Below, in pieces: positions 1 through 8,017 of a stretch of DNA of 64,000 nt. How positions within the stretch are numbered: position 1 is the first letter of the stretch; each line of letters begins with the position of its first letter. The notes beneath the pieces are model-generated. The model searched no databases and had not been told where the DNA came from. It worked only from the letters and a program-made list of their open reading frames with translations. The DNA is taken from contig WRIS01000001.1 in the NCBI GenBank assembly GCA_009782615.1, positions 248,001 to 312,000 on the forward strand, given 5' to 3'. Position numbers and translations under genes: made by a program. The DNA comes from Eggerthellaceae bacterium (GTDB taxonomy: Bacteria > Actinomycetota > Coriobacteriia > Coriobacteriales > Eggerthellaceae).

Positions 1-839
1 AACGGCGAATGGATAAGCACGTAATCGAGCAAATCCCTCATCCCATTGTCGAGCAACACTTCAACATGCTCACGCGCGGAAAGCCCCCAGGTCTCCCCTT
101 GCATGTCGGCAAGTGAACAGATGAAAAGCGTCTTGCCCTTTGATTCTTTGATAGCATCAATGATTCCTGGCACCAAAAGATTCGGAATGATGGAAGTGAA
201 AAGCGAGCCTGGGCCAAGCACAATAAGGTCGGCTTCGCGGATTACGTTTATTGCCTGGTCATACGGCATACAATCCTGCGCCGTTTCCAACCAGACTTTT
301 TCAAGAGCGGTTTGTGAGGTGCTCGCCCTCGCTTGACCGCGCAAAATCTTGCCGTCTTTCGTCTTAGCAACAAGCGTCACCAAATCAAGGGTTGAGGGAT
401 ACACGTGTCCGCGCGCACCGAGCAACTGTTCGCAAATGTCGATGGCTTCGATGAAAGACCCCGTTGCCATTTCAAGAGCCGCCAACATAAGATTTCCCAA
501 AGTGTGGTCGCGCGCAAATTCAAAGCGGTACCTGAAAGCTTGCGTCATCGGCTTTTCGTGGTCGCTCGCAAAAGCGTTGAGGCACTTCCTAATGTCGCCT
601 GGAGGTGTTACCTGCGCTTCTTCACGCAGAATACCCGTTGAACCACCATCATCAGCCATCGCTACCACCGCACTCGTTTTAACGCCCAAGGAAAGCAGCG
701 TCATAATGGAGACGGGCGCACCCGTGCCGCCACCAATGACCACCGCACGTATTTCTTGCTCAGGCAAAATACAAGGACGCGCATCTTTGAGTTCGCGATG
801 GGTGGATATGGATGAATCTGCCTTATGGGTTCGTGTCAT
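1..839 (-). CDS. yvcK: YvcK/CofD-like gluconeogenesis factor (3' end off the window)
   Basis: This is the first 279 residues of a YvcK-family protein; the C-terminus lies beyond base 1. YvcK proteins share the CofD (2-phospho-L-lactate transferase) fold, bind UDP-sugars and are needed for growth on gluconeogenic carbon and for wall synthesis. Visible motifs are the glycine-rich GGGTG (residues 36-40) and DDGGSTG (63-69) nucleotide-binding loops, then the typical LGNLMLAAL and VLGPGSLFTSI segments. The ATG at 839 is preceded by AAGGAA. It lies 89 nt downstream of rapZ; the order rapZ-yvcK, usually followed by whiA, is conserved in Gram-positive bacteria. An imperfect 10-bp repeat fills the leader. 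Confidence 0.93.
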   Translation of the reverse strand, partial: MTRTHKADSSISTHRELKDARPCILPEQEIRAVVIGGGTGAPVSIMTLLSLGVKTSAVVAMADDGGSTGILREEAQVTPPGDIRKCLNAFASDHEKPMTQAFRYRFEFARDHTLGNLMLAALEMATGSFIEAIDICEQLLGARGHVYPSTLDLVTLVAKTKDGKILRGQARASTSQTALEKVWLETAQDCMPYDQAINVIREADLIVLGPGSLFTSIIPNLLVPGIIDAIKESKGKTLFICSLADMQGETWGLSAREHVEVLLDNGMRDLLDYVLIHSP

Positions 840-848
840 GAATTCTGG

Positions 849-898
849 TTCCTTATATTCCTTATAGTTCCTTGGGGATTCTTATACTTCCTTGAGGG
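849..898 (-). repeat. Degenerate ~10-bp tandem repeat carrying SD-like AAGGAA boxes
   Basis: Between rapZ and yvcK, TTCCTT (AAGGAA on the coding strand) occurs at 849-854, 858-863, 868-873 and 888-893, with a variant at about 879-883. The spacing is about 10 bp. The copy nearest yvcK is at ribosome-binding distance; the others are extra Shine-Dalgarno-like sites. Confidence 0.6.
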
Positions 899-928
899 CT
901 CTCGTAAGTTCCGCTGACTTACGATAGT

Positions 929-1912
929 TTACTTATAGGTAGTTGCGTGGTGAAGGTCGCGGTGCGCAATGCTCACCCGATAGCCCTTCGCCTTAAGATA
1001 GCTGCCTGTGGCTTCCGAAAGAGCAACGCTGCGGTGTTGTCCGCCAGTACAACCAATGGCTATGGTCAGTTGCTGCTTGCCCTCTTTCACATATCCAGGC
1101 ATAACGCAATCAAGCAAGCTGTACCAAGATTTCAAGAAATCCTCGGTTTCGCTGCGATACATAACATAATCGCGCACTTCCTTATCAAGGCCAGTCAAGG
1201 GGCGCAAAACGGCATCATAGTAGGGGTTGGGTAAGAAGCGTACGTCCATAATGATGTCGGGGTCGGTGGCTGCCCCGTATTTGAAGCCGAAGGAATACAC
1301 CGTAACCGTAAGCGTGTCATTTTCGGTTTTGAGCGAAAAGAGGGAACGCATGACTGAGCGCAGTTGCTGAGGAAGCATGTCGGTGGTATCGATGACATCG
1401 GTTGCTTCTTCGCGCAACACCGAAAGCAAGCTTCGTTCCGTTTTGATGCCTTGTCCGATAGTCATCCCCTCTTCACAAAGCGGATGGCGGCGCCTGCTTG
1501 ATTTGTAGCGGGCAACGAGTTTGGTATCATCGGCATCAAGAAAAAGAAGGCGGTAGTTGTAGTTTTGCTCGTTGAGTTTCTTGAGTTCTTCTTGGAATCC
1601 CGTGAAGAAATCTCTACTGCGCGCATCACATACCACCGCTATCTTAGGTTCGGCATCGGGCTGACCTGGCAAACTATTAAGCGTAAGAAGTTGGCCGAAA
1701 AGGCTGGCAGGGAGGTTGTCGATGCAGTAATAACCTAAATCCTCAAGCGCGTGCATTGCTTCGGTTCGCCCAGCACCGCTCATTCCCGTAACAATAACTA
1801 AGCCAGGGTCAACGCGCTTATACGCTATCGCATCGGTGTGCGCTTGCGTTTGCTTTTGCTTTTTTGGCTGCTTGTCCGCCTGCGTTTGCTTTTTTGCTTT
1901 CGCCTCGGTCAT
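929..1912 (-). CDS. rapZ: RapZ-family nucleotide-binding protein (YvcJ)
   Basis: RapZ/YvcJ proteins are P-loop NTPases; E. coli RapZ is an RNA adaptor controlling amino-sugar synthesis, and Gram-positive YvcJ affects competence. The Walker A motif GMSGAGRT is at residues 43-50 and the conserved C-terminal GCTGGQHRS at about 287-295. At 327 residues it is longer than the usual ~290. The excess is an N-terminal Lys/Gln/Thr/Ala tail of about 33 residues encoded by low-complexity DNA, absent from most family members. The start ATG is preceded by GAAGGG at 8 nt and overlaps the uvrC stop by 4 nt (ATGA), so the two are translationally coupled. The start could lie further downstream if the tail is not translated. 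Confidence 0.92.
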   Translation of the reverse strand: MTEAKAKKQTQADKQPKKQKQTQAHTDAIAYKRVDPGLVIVTGMSGAGRTEAMHALEDLGYYCIDNLPASLFGQLLTLNSLPGQPDAEPKIAVVCDARSRDFFTGFQEELKKLNEQNYNYRLLFLDADDTKLVARYKSSRRRHPLCEEGMTIGQGIKTERSLLSVLREEATDVIDTTDMLPQQLRSVMRSLFSLKTENDTLTVTVYSFGFKYGAATDPDIIMDVRFLPNPYYDAVLRPLTGLDKEVRDYVMYRSETEDFLKSWYSLLDCVMPGYVKEGKQQLTIAIGCTGGQHRSVALSEATGSYLKAKGYRVSIAHRDLHHATTYK

Positions 1913-3915
1913 AAAGCATTCCCTTCGCTGTTCGTATCTTTCTCTTTCTTATTATACTGCTGAATCACCGCATAAAGATCCTCAGCAACATCAACAGGCA
2001 CTACTTTCGCTGCCTGAATCTCTTCAAGGGTCGCCTCCTTCAGGTTGCGAAAGGATTTAAACGCCTTAAGCAGCGCTTTCTTGCGCACAGGTCCCAAACC
2101 AGGCACTTCGTCAAGCACGCTTGCCGTCATAGCCTTGCCCCGCAGTTCGCGATGGAAGGCTATCGCAAAACGATGGGCTTCATCACGCACCTGTTTCACC
2201 AGGTAAAGCGATGGCGAGCCCGATGGCAAAATGATGGGCATGCTTTCTTGCCACGGCACGAAAAGTTCTTCGTCGCGCTTAGCGAGTCCCGCCACGGCAA
2301 TATCGCTCAAACCGAGAGCATCCAGCTGGTTTGTAGCTGCCGTGAGCTGCGGCTTGCCGCCATCAACTATCAACAGGTTCGGTTTTTTCCCAAACCGCTC
2401 ATCTTCCATACGCTCCTGCGCATAGCGGCGCCCTAAGACTTCACTCATCATGGCAAAGTCGTTCGCCTCTTCGCTTTGCATCCGTATCTTGAAGCGGCGG
2501 TACTGTTTTTTGTCGGGCTTGCCATTGGTAAACACCACCATGGATGCCACGGAATGTTTCCCGTGGATGGTGGAAATGTCGAAACATTCAATGCGCATCG
2601 GCGGCTCGTCGAGGGCAAGAGCGCTTTCAAGCTGAAGAAGGGCGCTGTTGATACGCTTGTCCTCATAACTTGTGCGCACCTTATAGCGCACCAAAGTGTG
2701 GCGAGCGTTCTTTTCTGCCATTTCAAGTAGTTCTGCCTTTTCTCCTTTTTGCGGGGCTGCAAAACGCACCTTTGCCCCATGAGAATTTGCCCGCTTTTCG
2801 GTCAGCCATGCTTCCATAATTTCTGCATCATCAGGCATATTGCGCAAAACAATCTCATGCGGAATAGATGTGGTGGCATCGTAGTAGCGCAGCAAAAACA
2901 TGTGCATGAGTTCATCATCGAAGATATCCTTGCCACGATTGAGCACGAATTCATTGCTGTTGATGACGCGCCCTTCGCGCACCATCAAAACATGAACGCC
3001 CGCAATGGTCTCTTCGCGAAATATCCCGATGACATCACTGTCCAAATCACGCGTGGACGCAACATGCTGCTTGTCGGTGAGCGTGTTGATGGTCTCGATG
3101 CGGCTTTTCAGCCGTGCGGCGCGTTCGAAATCAAGACCCTCAGCTGCTTCCAGCATTTCGCTTTCCAGTTCCGTTATAAATTCGCGATACGACCCCGCCA
3201 AGAACCGTTCCACACGTTTTATCTGGGCGGCATAGTCGTGTGCGTCAATCTTGTTGCAACACACTCCTGGTCCAATTCCCACGTGTGCGTCAAAGCACGG
3301 ACGAGCGTTTGCGGGAATGGCTTCGGACAGGCTAGCGACGTTGGTGTTGCGCGCACCCGCATTGCCCCCGCCACTGCTGCCACCACTGCCGCTACCGTTG
3401 CCCCCGCCATCAAGCTTGCGCGTGATGCGGCGCCAATCAGCACACGATGCCGAGCAAATCGGCACAATGCGCCGTGCAATGTCAATCATGTGCCGCGCCG
3501 CGCGAGAGTCGGTATACGGACCAAAGTAACGCGTTTGTGGTTTGTGTTTTTCGCGCGTGAATTTGATAGCAGGAAAGGTGTCGCCTTTCGTGAGCGCTAT
3601 GAAGGGGTAGCTTTTGTCGTCCTTGAAATCCGCGTTGAAGAAAGGAGCATGCTGATTGATGAGATTCCTCTCAAGAACAAGGCTTTCGTGGTCGTTTTCG
3701 GTTACGAGGTAGTCGAACGAATCGATTGCCTCAACAAGCAGCGGAATCTTTACACGTTCGTCTTGGAAGTTGACATACTGGCGCATTCGGGCACGCAGCT
3801 GCTTCGCTTTACCCACATAGATCACCTGCCCCTGTGCATCCTTCCACAAATACACTCCTGGAAGGGTCGGCACCGAAGTCAATTCTTCTTTTATGCGCAC
3901 AAGGTTCTCATTCAT
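1909..3915 (-). CDS. uvrC: UvrABC excinuclease subunit C
   Basis: UvrC makes both incisions around bulky DNA lesions in nucleotide excision repair. An N-terminal GIY-YIG nuclease domain (about residues 18-95), a UVR domain (about 245-285), the RNase H-like endonuclease domain and a C-terminal helix-hairpin-helix pair (PGLGPVRKKALL) are present in the expected order. At 668 residues it is slightly long because of a Gly/Ser/Asn-rich insert at about 169-202, between the first half and the Cys motif PGVCC. Its partner uvrA is in the same window at 18.5-21.4 kb. The ATG has no Shine-Dalgarno sequence and lies 7 nt after a TATACT box, so the mRNA may be leaderless. Confidence 0.97.
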   Translation of the reverse strand: MNENLVRIKEELTSVPTLPGVYLWKDAQGQVIYVGKAKQLRARMRQYVNFQDERVKIPLLVEAIDSFDYLVTENDHESLVLERNLINQHAPFFNADFKDDKSYPFIALTKGDTFPAIKFTREKHKPQTRYFGPYTDSRAARHMIDIARRIVPICSASCADWRRITRKLDGGGNGSGSGGSSGGGNAGARNTNVASLSEAIPANARPCFDAHVGIGPGVCCNKIDAHDYAAQIKRVERFLAGSYREFITELESEMLEAAEGLDFERAARLKSRIETINTLTDKQHVASTRDLDSDVIGIFREETIAGVHVLMVREGRVINSNEFVLNRGKDIFDDELMHMFLLRYYDATTSIPHEIVLRNMPDDAEIMEAWLTEKRANSHGAKVRFAAPQKGEKAELLEMAEKNARHTLVRYKVRTSYEDKRINSALLQLESALALDEPPMRIECFDISTIHGKHSVASMVVFTNGKPDKKQYRRFKIRMQSEEANDFAMMSEVLGRRYAQERMEDERFGKKPNLLIVDGGKPQLTAATNQLDALGLSDIAVAGLAKRDEELFVPWQESMPIILPSGSPSLYLVKQVRDEAHRFAIAFHRELRGKAMTASVLDEVPGLGPVRKKALLKAFKSFRNLKEATLEEIQAAKVVPVDVAEDLYAVIQQYNKKEKDTNSEGNAL

Positions 3916-3922
3916 ACCAAAC

Positions 3923-3961
3923 AGTATACGGCACTTTTGTCTTTGCGGGCTTGACCCGCAA
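3923..3961 (-). promoter_or_regulatory. uvrC promoter with overlapping palindrome
   Basis: On the minus strand TATACT (3923-3928) lies 7 nt before the uvrC ATG, placing the transcript start at or next to the start codon. A perfect inverted repeat, TTGCGGGCTTGACCCGCAA (3943-3961, 7-bp arms, 5-nt centre), covers the position of the -35 box. No good -35 hexamer is visible, so an activator or repressor site is plausible. I do not recognise the palindrome; it does not match the actinobacterial or Bacillus LexA box. Confidence 0.45.
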
Positions 3962-3971
3962 TCCTAATTCC

Positions 3972-4000
3972 CTGTGAAATCCCCCGTTTTCGAATACAAT
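3972..4000 (+). promoter_or_regulatory. Probable promoter of the flavodoxin-like gene
   Basis: TACAAT at 3995-4000 is a good -10 box. The hexamer 17 nt upstream (CTGTGA, 3972-3977) is a poor -35. The transcript would start near 4007, about 30 nt before the GTG start. Confidence 0.4.
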
Positions 4001-4037
4001 TTGAGAATCAGCAGTACATACAAAAAGAGGAGTGCCC

Positions 4038-4541
4038 GTGAAAAATATTCTCGTAGCTTATGCGTCGAAGTCAGGAACAGCCAAAGAAGCTGCGGAGAAA
4101 ATCGCTGCGGAGCTACCTTACACTGAACTGGTAGACCTTGCCGCCTCTTCTGACACGGCTCCTGCCGTTAAAACTCCCCTACTCGAAAACTACGACGCCG
4201 CCATCATTGGTGGTGGAGTACGCGTAGGATTAGTCCACAATGAAACCAAGCGCTTTATTGATGCCAACAAAGAAGAACTGAAAACCTTGCCTTCTGCCTA
4301 CTTTATTACCAACTGCTTTCCCGAAAGCGTCGATGAAATTATCAACAAGATGCTTCCCGCCAACCTCAAAGACAGCGCCCTTTTTGCAGGCACACTTGGG
4401 GGCCGTTTGGACATCAGCAGTCTCCGAGGGCTCGACAAGGTAATTGCAAAAATGGTGAGCAAAGCAGTTGATGAAGAAAAGCCTGTTTTCAGCGAACTCG
4501 ACGAACAAGCTATCCAAACTCTTATTTCAAAGTTTTCCTAG
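4038..4541 (+). CDS. Flavodoxin-domain protein (HemG/flavodoxin_5 type)
   Basis: A 167-residue single-domain flavodoxin fold. The N-terminal strand and FMN phosphate loop (ILVAYASKSGTAKEAA) are clear, followed by the YDAAIIGGGVRVG segment. The family includes menaquinone-dependent protoporphyrinogen dehydrogenase HemG and small redox flavodoxins; no haem genes are nearby, so the substrate is unknown. A GTG at 4032 would add two residues, but AGAGGAG (4026-4032) sits 5 nt before the GTG at 4038, which fixes that codon as the start. It stands alone, transcribed away from uvrC and towards the mazF-like gene, with a hairpin between them. Confidence 0.82.
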   Translation: MKNILVAYASKSGTAKEAAEKIAAELPYTELVDLAASSDTAPAVKTPLLENYDAAIIGGGVRVGLVHNETKRFIDANKEELKTLPSAYFITNCFPESVDEIINKMLPANLKDSALFAGTLGGRLDISSLRGLDKVIAKMVSKAVDEEKPVFSELDEQAIQTLISKFS

Positions 4542-4604
4542 ACGATTCCGAAAAGCAATTTGGAAAATATGATATGATGTTCGTACAAATCCCTTCGGGG
4601 CACG

Positions 4605-4631
4605 GCTCCCAATCACCTCGTGGTTGGGAGC
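4605..4631. terminator. Hairpin between convergent genes, possible terminator
   Basis: GCTCCCAA (4605-4612) pairs with TTGGGAGC (4624-4631), with an 11-nt loop that can itself form a CAC/GTG pair. It lies between the ends of the plus-strand flavodoxin-like gene and the minus-strand toxin gene. On plus it is followed by GAACTTTTC, a weak U tract. It may serve both directions. Confidence 0.45.
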
Positions 4632-4639
4632 GAACTTTT

Positions 4640-5038
4640 CTACAGCCCCAATGCTTCACGAACACCTCTCCTAATCGCCTCAAAGTCAGCTCCGTCCGCA
4701 TATCCGATTTTGTTCCTAAGACGAGCCGCATCTACAGGTCTAACTTGGCTTAATAGGGCAACGCTTTCTCTGTTGGTATGACTATCGAAGGGATAATAGT
4801 ATTTCCCGCGCTTTTTTGTGGTAGAAAGCGGAACAACATGACAAAAATGTCTGTTGTAGACCTTAAGAATAAGAACAGGACGCGAGAAATCGTTGCCCTT
4901 CCCATCTTCTTCGAATCCAACATTTTCGCCAATGTTACAAATCCAAACGTCGCGCTCTTTGCACCCAAGCACGCGCGATACACTATTGTTAATCTTGGCT
5001 TTAACAGCCATCCATCTCTTATAGTCCTTAGCAGGCAT
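4640..5038 (-). CDS. MazF/PemK-family endoribonuclease toxin, no antitoxin visible
   Basis: A 132-residue protein with the PemK/MazF core: RDVWICNIGENVGFEEDG, then SRPVLILKVYNRHFCHVVPLST and a closing segment resembling SQVRPVDAARL. Family members are usually mRNA interferases paired with a small antitoxin. Here nothing on the same strand sits directly upstream, so it is an orphan or a domesticated form. No strong Shine-Dalgarno precedes the ATG at 5038; Met10 is an alternative start. It is divergent from an Imm-5-like gene across 189 bp of AT-rich DNA. Confidence 0.75.
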   Translation of the reverse strand: MPAKDYKRWMAVKAKINNSVSRVLGCKERDVWICNIGENVGFEEDGKGNDFSRPVLILKVYNRHFCHVVPLSTTKKRGKYYYPFDSHTNRESVALLSQVRPVDAARLRNKIGYADGADFEAIRRGVREALGL

Positions 5039-5153
5039 TTTTCAACCAATCATGAGCTAGATTATTTTAGAATGTGTGGGATATACTCAGGGCGTAACTG
5101 CCCCAACATTGACTAGTCATATAATACCATGTCTCAAAACAAAATACAAACAC

Positions 5154-5184
5154 TTGTTTCCTTTTATTAGGTATATGGTATAGT
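5154..5184 (+). promoter_or_regulatory. Probable promoter of the Imm-5-like gene
   Basis: TATAGT at 5179-5184 is a good -10 box; TTGTTT at 5154-5159 is a candidate -35, at a long 19-nt spacing. The gene starts 44 nt downstream, with AAGGAA 8 nt before its ATG. Confidence 0.4.
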
Positions 5185-5227
5185 GATACAGTGATTTTTC
5201 CGCCCGAGAAGCGAAGGAACAAGCCTG

Positions 5228-5758
5228 ATGCCGAAGTACCGCAAGATGCTCAACGATATTGAAGCACCCTATATGCAGTCGCTCATGCGCCTGATAGAAA
5301 CGCAGAGTAAATCGACGCTTGCAAACTGGTGCATTGGCTACGCAGACGAACGCATTCTGCCAATTTATGAAAAAACGTACCCAAATGATGGGCGATGCAA
5401 GCACGCCCTTGATGCTGCAAAAGAATGGCTCGATGGCAAAGTGAAGCTCCCTTATGTGAAAAACATCATCTTGAACGAATGCCACGCCGCCGCCCGCGAA
5501 GCCGACAGTACCCCTGCTGCACAAGCCGCTGCACGGACTTGTGGTCAGGCGGCAGCAACCATACATGCGCCAACTCACTCGCTCGGATTGGCGCTCTACG
5601 GTGCTCTTGCCGCAGCTTACGACACGCTAGGAACAGGTGCTCCATGGGAGTCGCTTCTGGAAGTCGCCGCCAAAGAATGCAAAAATATGGAAGATGCTCT
5701 GCGCGCAGTTTCGATAGACAACGAGCCCAATCCCGCAAAGATTAATTGGAAATGCTGA
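5228..5758 (+). CDS. Imm-5-like putative immunity protein
   Basis: A 176-residue alpha-helical protein resembling the 'putative immunity protein' (Imm-5-like) family: a region like CIGYADERILPIYEKTYPNDGRCKHALDAAKEWL, then an Ala-rich half with ARTCGQAAATIHAPTHSLGLALYGALAAAYD. Family members lie near polymorphic toxins but also occur alone in many genomes, and their molecular role is not established. No toxin with a matching architecture is adjacent; the only toxin-like neighbour is the divergent MazF homologue. The start is supported by AAGGAA at 8 nt. Confidence 0.65.
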   Translation: MPKYRKMLNDIEAPYMQSLMRLIETQSKSTLANWCIGYADERILPIYEKTYPNDGRCKHALDAAKEWLDGKVKLPYVKNIILNECHAAAREADSTPAAQAAARTCGQAAATIHAPTHSLGLALYGALAAAYDTLGTGAPWESLLEVAAKECKNMEDALRAVSIDNEPNPAKINWKC

Positions 5759-5770
5759 TGAATTGATTCA

Positions 5771-6655
5771 CTAAAGGCCGACGGTAAGGTGCATCATATA
5801 AAAAGGAATACGTATAAGAATTGCACCGGCAAAAACCAAGGCTATTCCCCCAAATGAAAACAGAGCCGTCTTTTTGTCAAAGCCCGCACCACTCTTATCC
5901 TTTTGTTCGCGCAGCACAGAAACTGCAATAAAAAGCAACCCAAAAACGCCCAACACCGCCCAAGTCACAATGCTCAGCGGATACCAAGGAACTAAATCGT
6001 GAGCACTCCCCCACGCATTTGAGATAGCATTCAATTCAACATTCTTCATGCTGAAAACAATAAGACTCGCAACGATTGCACACGCACTGATTCCCAATAA
6101 AGCAAGCAAATAACTCCTTGGTGCTTTTGGCGTCATGAAAGAAAGAATTGCCGCTGCCAAAAGCGGACCAGTAGACAAAGCCAAAACCCACAATTCCAAA
6201 GGCACCAAAGCGCTGTTCCATGTTGGGATAGTGGGTATTGCATACACCACCGAAATCATCGTGACCAGCCACAATGCGGCAAGACAATTCGATATAAGCC
6301 AGAATCGCACCACGAGCCACGGTAGGCGCTTGCTGCGAACAAACGAATAAAGCCAATACATGCCTGTCAGCATAAGGAATATAACCGCAACGGTTACTTC
6401 ATTAGAAAGAGGTGATCTCCCCCAACCCATCAACACATAGAGCGAATTAGCAGGAGTGCCCAAATGTGTTGCTGAAGAAATCAATCCAAGGATAGAAACA
6501 CCTAGAGGTACCATTAAAAAGTGTTCCAAGAGTTCGGTTTTCTCGTTGCGCTTCGGTTGAATAAAAATACGCAACGCCATAAACAGGTAAGCGAGAGCCC
6601 CCGCAGGAGCCAGCACGGTGAAAAGCGTCAATGCTATGCGAATATCAACACCCAC
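5771..6655 (-). CDS. dmsC: DmsC-type membrane anchor subunit of a molybdopterin oxidoreductase
   Basis: A 294-residue polytopic protein with about eight hydrophobic segments, matching the DmsC anchor family. DmsC holds the DmsAB dimer at the membrane and passes electrons from menaquinol to the iron-sulfur subunit. The segment LEHFLMVPLGVSILGLISSATHLGTPANSLYVLMGWGRSPLSNE is characteristic. It starts with GTG and follows torD with a 2-nt gap, so it is the last gene of the dms operon. Its ribosome binding site is weak, so it probably relies on coupling. Confidence 0.85.
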   Translation of the reverse strand: MGVDIRIALTLFTVLAPAGALAYLFMALRIFIQPKRNEKTELLEHFLMVPLGVSILGLISSATHLGTPANSLYVLMGWGRSPLSNEVTVAVIFLMLTGMYWLYSFVRSKRLPWLVVRFWLISNCLAALWLVTMISVVYAIPTIPTWNSALVPLELWVLALSTGPLLAAAILSFMTPKAPRSYLLALLGISACAIVASLIVFSMKNVELNAISNAWGSAHDLVPWYPLSIVTWAVLGVFGLLFIAVSVLREQKDKSGAGFDKKTALFSFGGIALVFAGAILIRIPFYMMHLTVGL

Positions 6656-6657
6656 AA

Positions 6658-7263
6658 CTACAAATACAATTTCTTCTTGGCGGGCACTACCTCAAGTTCA
6701 GCGCAAATAGCTTTAAGCGTGATGTCGCTCAAACGCGCAACACCTTGGTAGAAGGGGTTTTGCGCATCCGCGGCAAGAAGTCCGAAATAGCGCGGCACCC
6801 AGGGCATAAGATGTTCGGTCAGATACTCAGGCATAAGCTCAGGTTTTTGCTCAGCCAGCCACCCCAAAAGCATAAACATTTTACCGATATGATCTATCGG
6901 TGTTCTTTCGACCTCAGTAACGCTTATTTCGTTGAGGCGAATCCATTGACGCAATTCAATGGTGGAAGAACCAAAAAGAACTCTATCGCGGTCAAGGTAA
7001 ACAGAACCCCATGCGGGGGCATTAAAATGCTGCGGCCCGATAAATAAGCGCTGGTATTCGCGTGCTAAATCAGCCCTTCCTGTTTCAATCCCTTCCTGAA
7101 GTTCACGCCATGCGCAAGCAAGTTCAGATTCGCTGCCATAAGGCCATTCAGCAAGCAAAGCACCATCGGCAAGACTAGAGATAAGCGCCCAGCCTTCAGC
7201 TTCTTTAGGGTCAAAACAATAGAGCCCACCCAATACGCGGCTCGTGTTAATGATTGCTTCCAT
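6658..7263 (-). CDS. TorD/DmsD-family redox enzyme maturation chaperone
   Basis: A 201-residue all-helical protein of the TorD/DmsD family. These chaperones bind the Tat signal and immature catalytic subunit of molybdenum enzymes until cofactor is inserted. The signature EYQRLFIGPQHFNAPAWGSVYLD and the later DHIGKMFMLLGWLAE are clear. It directly abuts the upstream ferredoxin gene and is followed by the anchor gene, so its client is most likely the DmsA encoded at 8.7-11.1 kb, which carries a twin-arginine signal. Confidence 0.88.
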   Translation of the reverse strand: MEAIINTSRVLGGLYCFDPKEAEGWALISSLADGALLAEWPYGSESELACAWRELQEGIETGRADLAREYQRLFIGPQHFNAPAWGSVYLDRDRVLFGSSTIELRQWIRLNEISVTEVERTPIDHIGKMFMLLGWLAEQKPELMPEYLTEHLMPWVPRYFGLLAADAQNPFYQGVARLSDITLKAICAELEVVPAKKKLYL

Positions 7264-7884
7264 TTATCGGGTCTCCTTTTCATTTGCAATAAAACCTGCG
7301 CTATCGCCACAAGGGCGAGCAGCAACAGAAGGCTTGATGACGATATTCGGATTCGTAAAAGAAGGGTCAGGCAAAGGTGCTATCCCTGCATTGCCCTCAT
7401 ACTTTTCACGCAAAACCTCAATGTCATCAAAATCTAGAGCGCGAAGAGGGCAGGCCTCTACACAAATAGGAGATGCTCCTTCAAGAACGCGACTATAACA
7501 ACCGTCACACTTGGTAGAAGTGTGGGTAACATCACTTACGCGCGGGGCATCATAGGGGCAAGCCAAGGTGCAGTATCCGCACCCAATACAAACCCGACTA
7601 TTCGTTCGAACAAGCCCGCCTTCTGCCCGATGCATAGCGCCTGTCGGACACACCATTAAACAAACCGCTTCTGAACAATGAGCACACGAAAAGGAAACAT
7701 GGTAGGAAAACACTTCCTGAACCCACGTTTCTTGCTCGGCTTCCTGCCAGGCGCCTCCCTCGTAGTCATAGACACGCCGATAGGTTAAATCCGCATCCAA
7801 ATCGTTGTAGTCTTTGCACGCCATCATGCAGGTTTTACAGCCACTGCAACGGCTGTTATCAAAATAGAAACCGTATTGTGTCAT
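7264..7884 (-). CDS. dmsB: DmsB-type four-cluster ferredoxin subunit (second copy in operon order)
   Basis: A 206-residue electron-transfer subunit with four Cys clusters: CSGCKTCMMAC near the N-terminus, CAHCSEAVCLMVC, CIGCGYCTLAC, and CDGC completed by CVEAC. These should bind four 4Fe-4S centres carrying electrons between the membrane anchor and the molybdopterin subunit. It is closely similar along its whole length to the other DmsB at 8.07-8.69 kb, evidently a duplicate. This copy abuts torD and is separated from the first by 183 bp holding a hairpin and a 13-bp repeat. Confidence 0.92.
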   Translation of the reverse strand: MTQYGFYFDNSRCSGCKTCMMACKDYNDLDADLTYRRVYDYEGGAWQEAEQETWVQEVFSYHVSFSCAHCSEAVCLMVCPTGAMHRAEGGLVRTNSRVCIGCGYCTLACPYDAPRVSDVTHTSTKCDGCYSRVLEGASPICVEACPLRALDFDDIEVLREKYEGNAGIAPLPDPSFTNPNIVIKPSVAARPCGDSAGFIANEKETR

Positions 7885-7958
7885 GGTTACACTCTAGCAC
7901 GCTCAATCCTAAACAGAAACTGCTCTCCCCTAAAACATTGCTTTCAAGCATTTTGAAC

Positions 7959-7986
7959 GGGAACGACATCAAACGATGCCGTTCCC
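7959..7986. other. Hairpin between the two dmsB genes
   Basis: GGGAACGACATC (7959-7970) and GATGCCGTTCCC (7975-7986) form a 12-position stem with one mismatch and an AAAC loop. There is no U tract in the operon direction. It could be an mRNA processing or stability element that sets the ratio of upstream to downstream products, or a partial terminator. Confidence 0.55.
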
Positions 7987-8017
7987 TTCCCTCTTTCGAA
8001 AAGCACTTCTGCTTTCC

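Noticed and set aside
2749-3954. A 401-codon open frame on the plus strand opposite uvrC
   Set aside because: It is the antisense of a full-length uvrC with all domains; it has no recognisable domain, and its composition follows the opposite strand's codons.
5117-5578. A 153-codon minus-strand frame opposite the Imm-5-like gene
   Set aside because: It is antisense to a recognisable family member, without domain or ribosome binding site.
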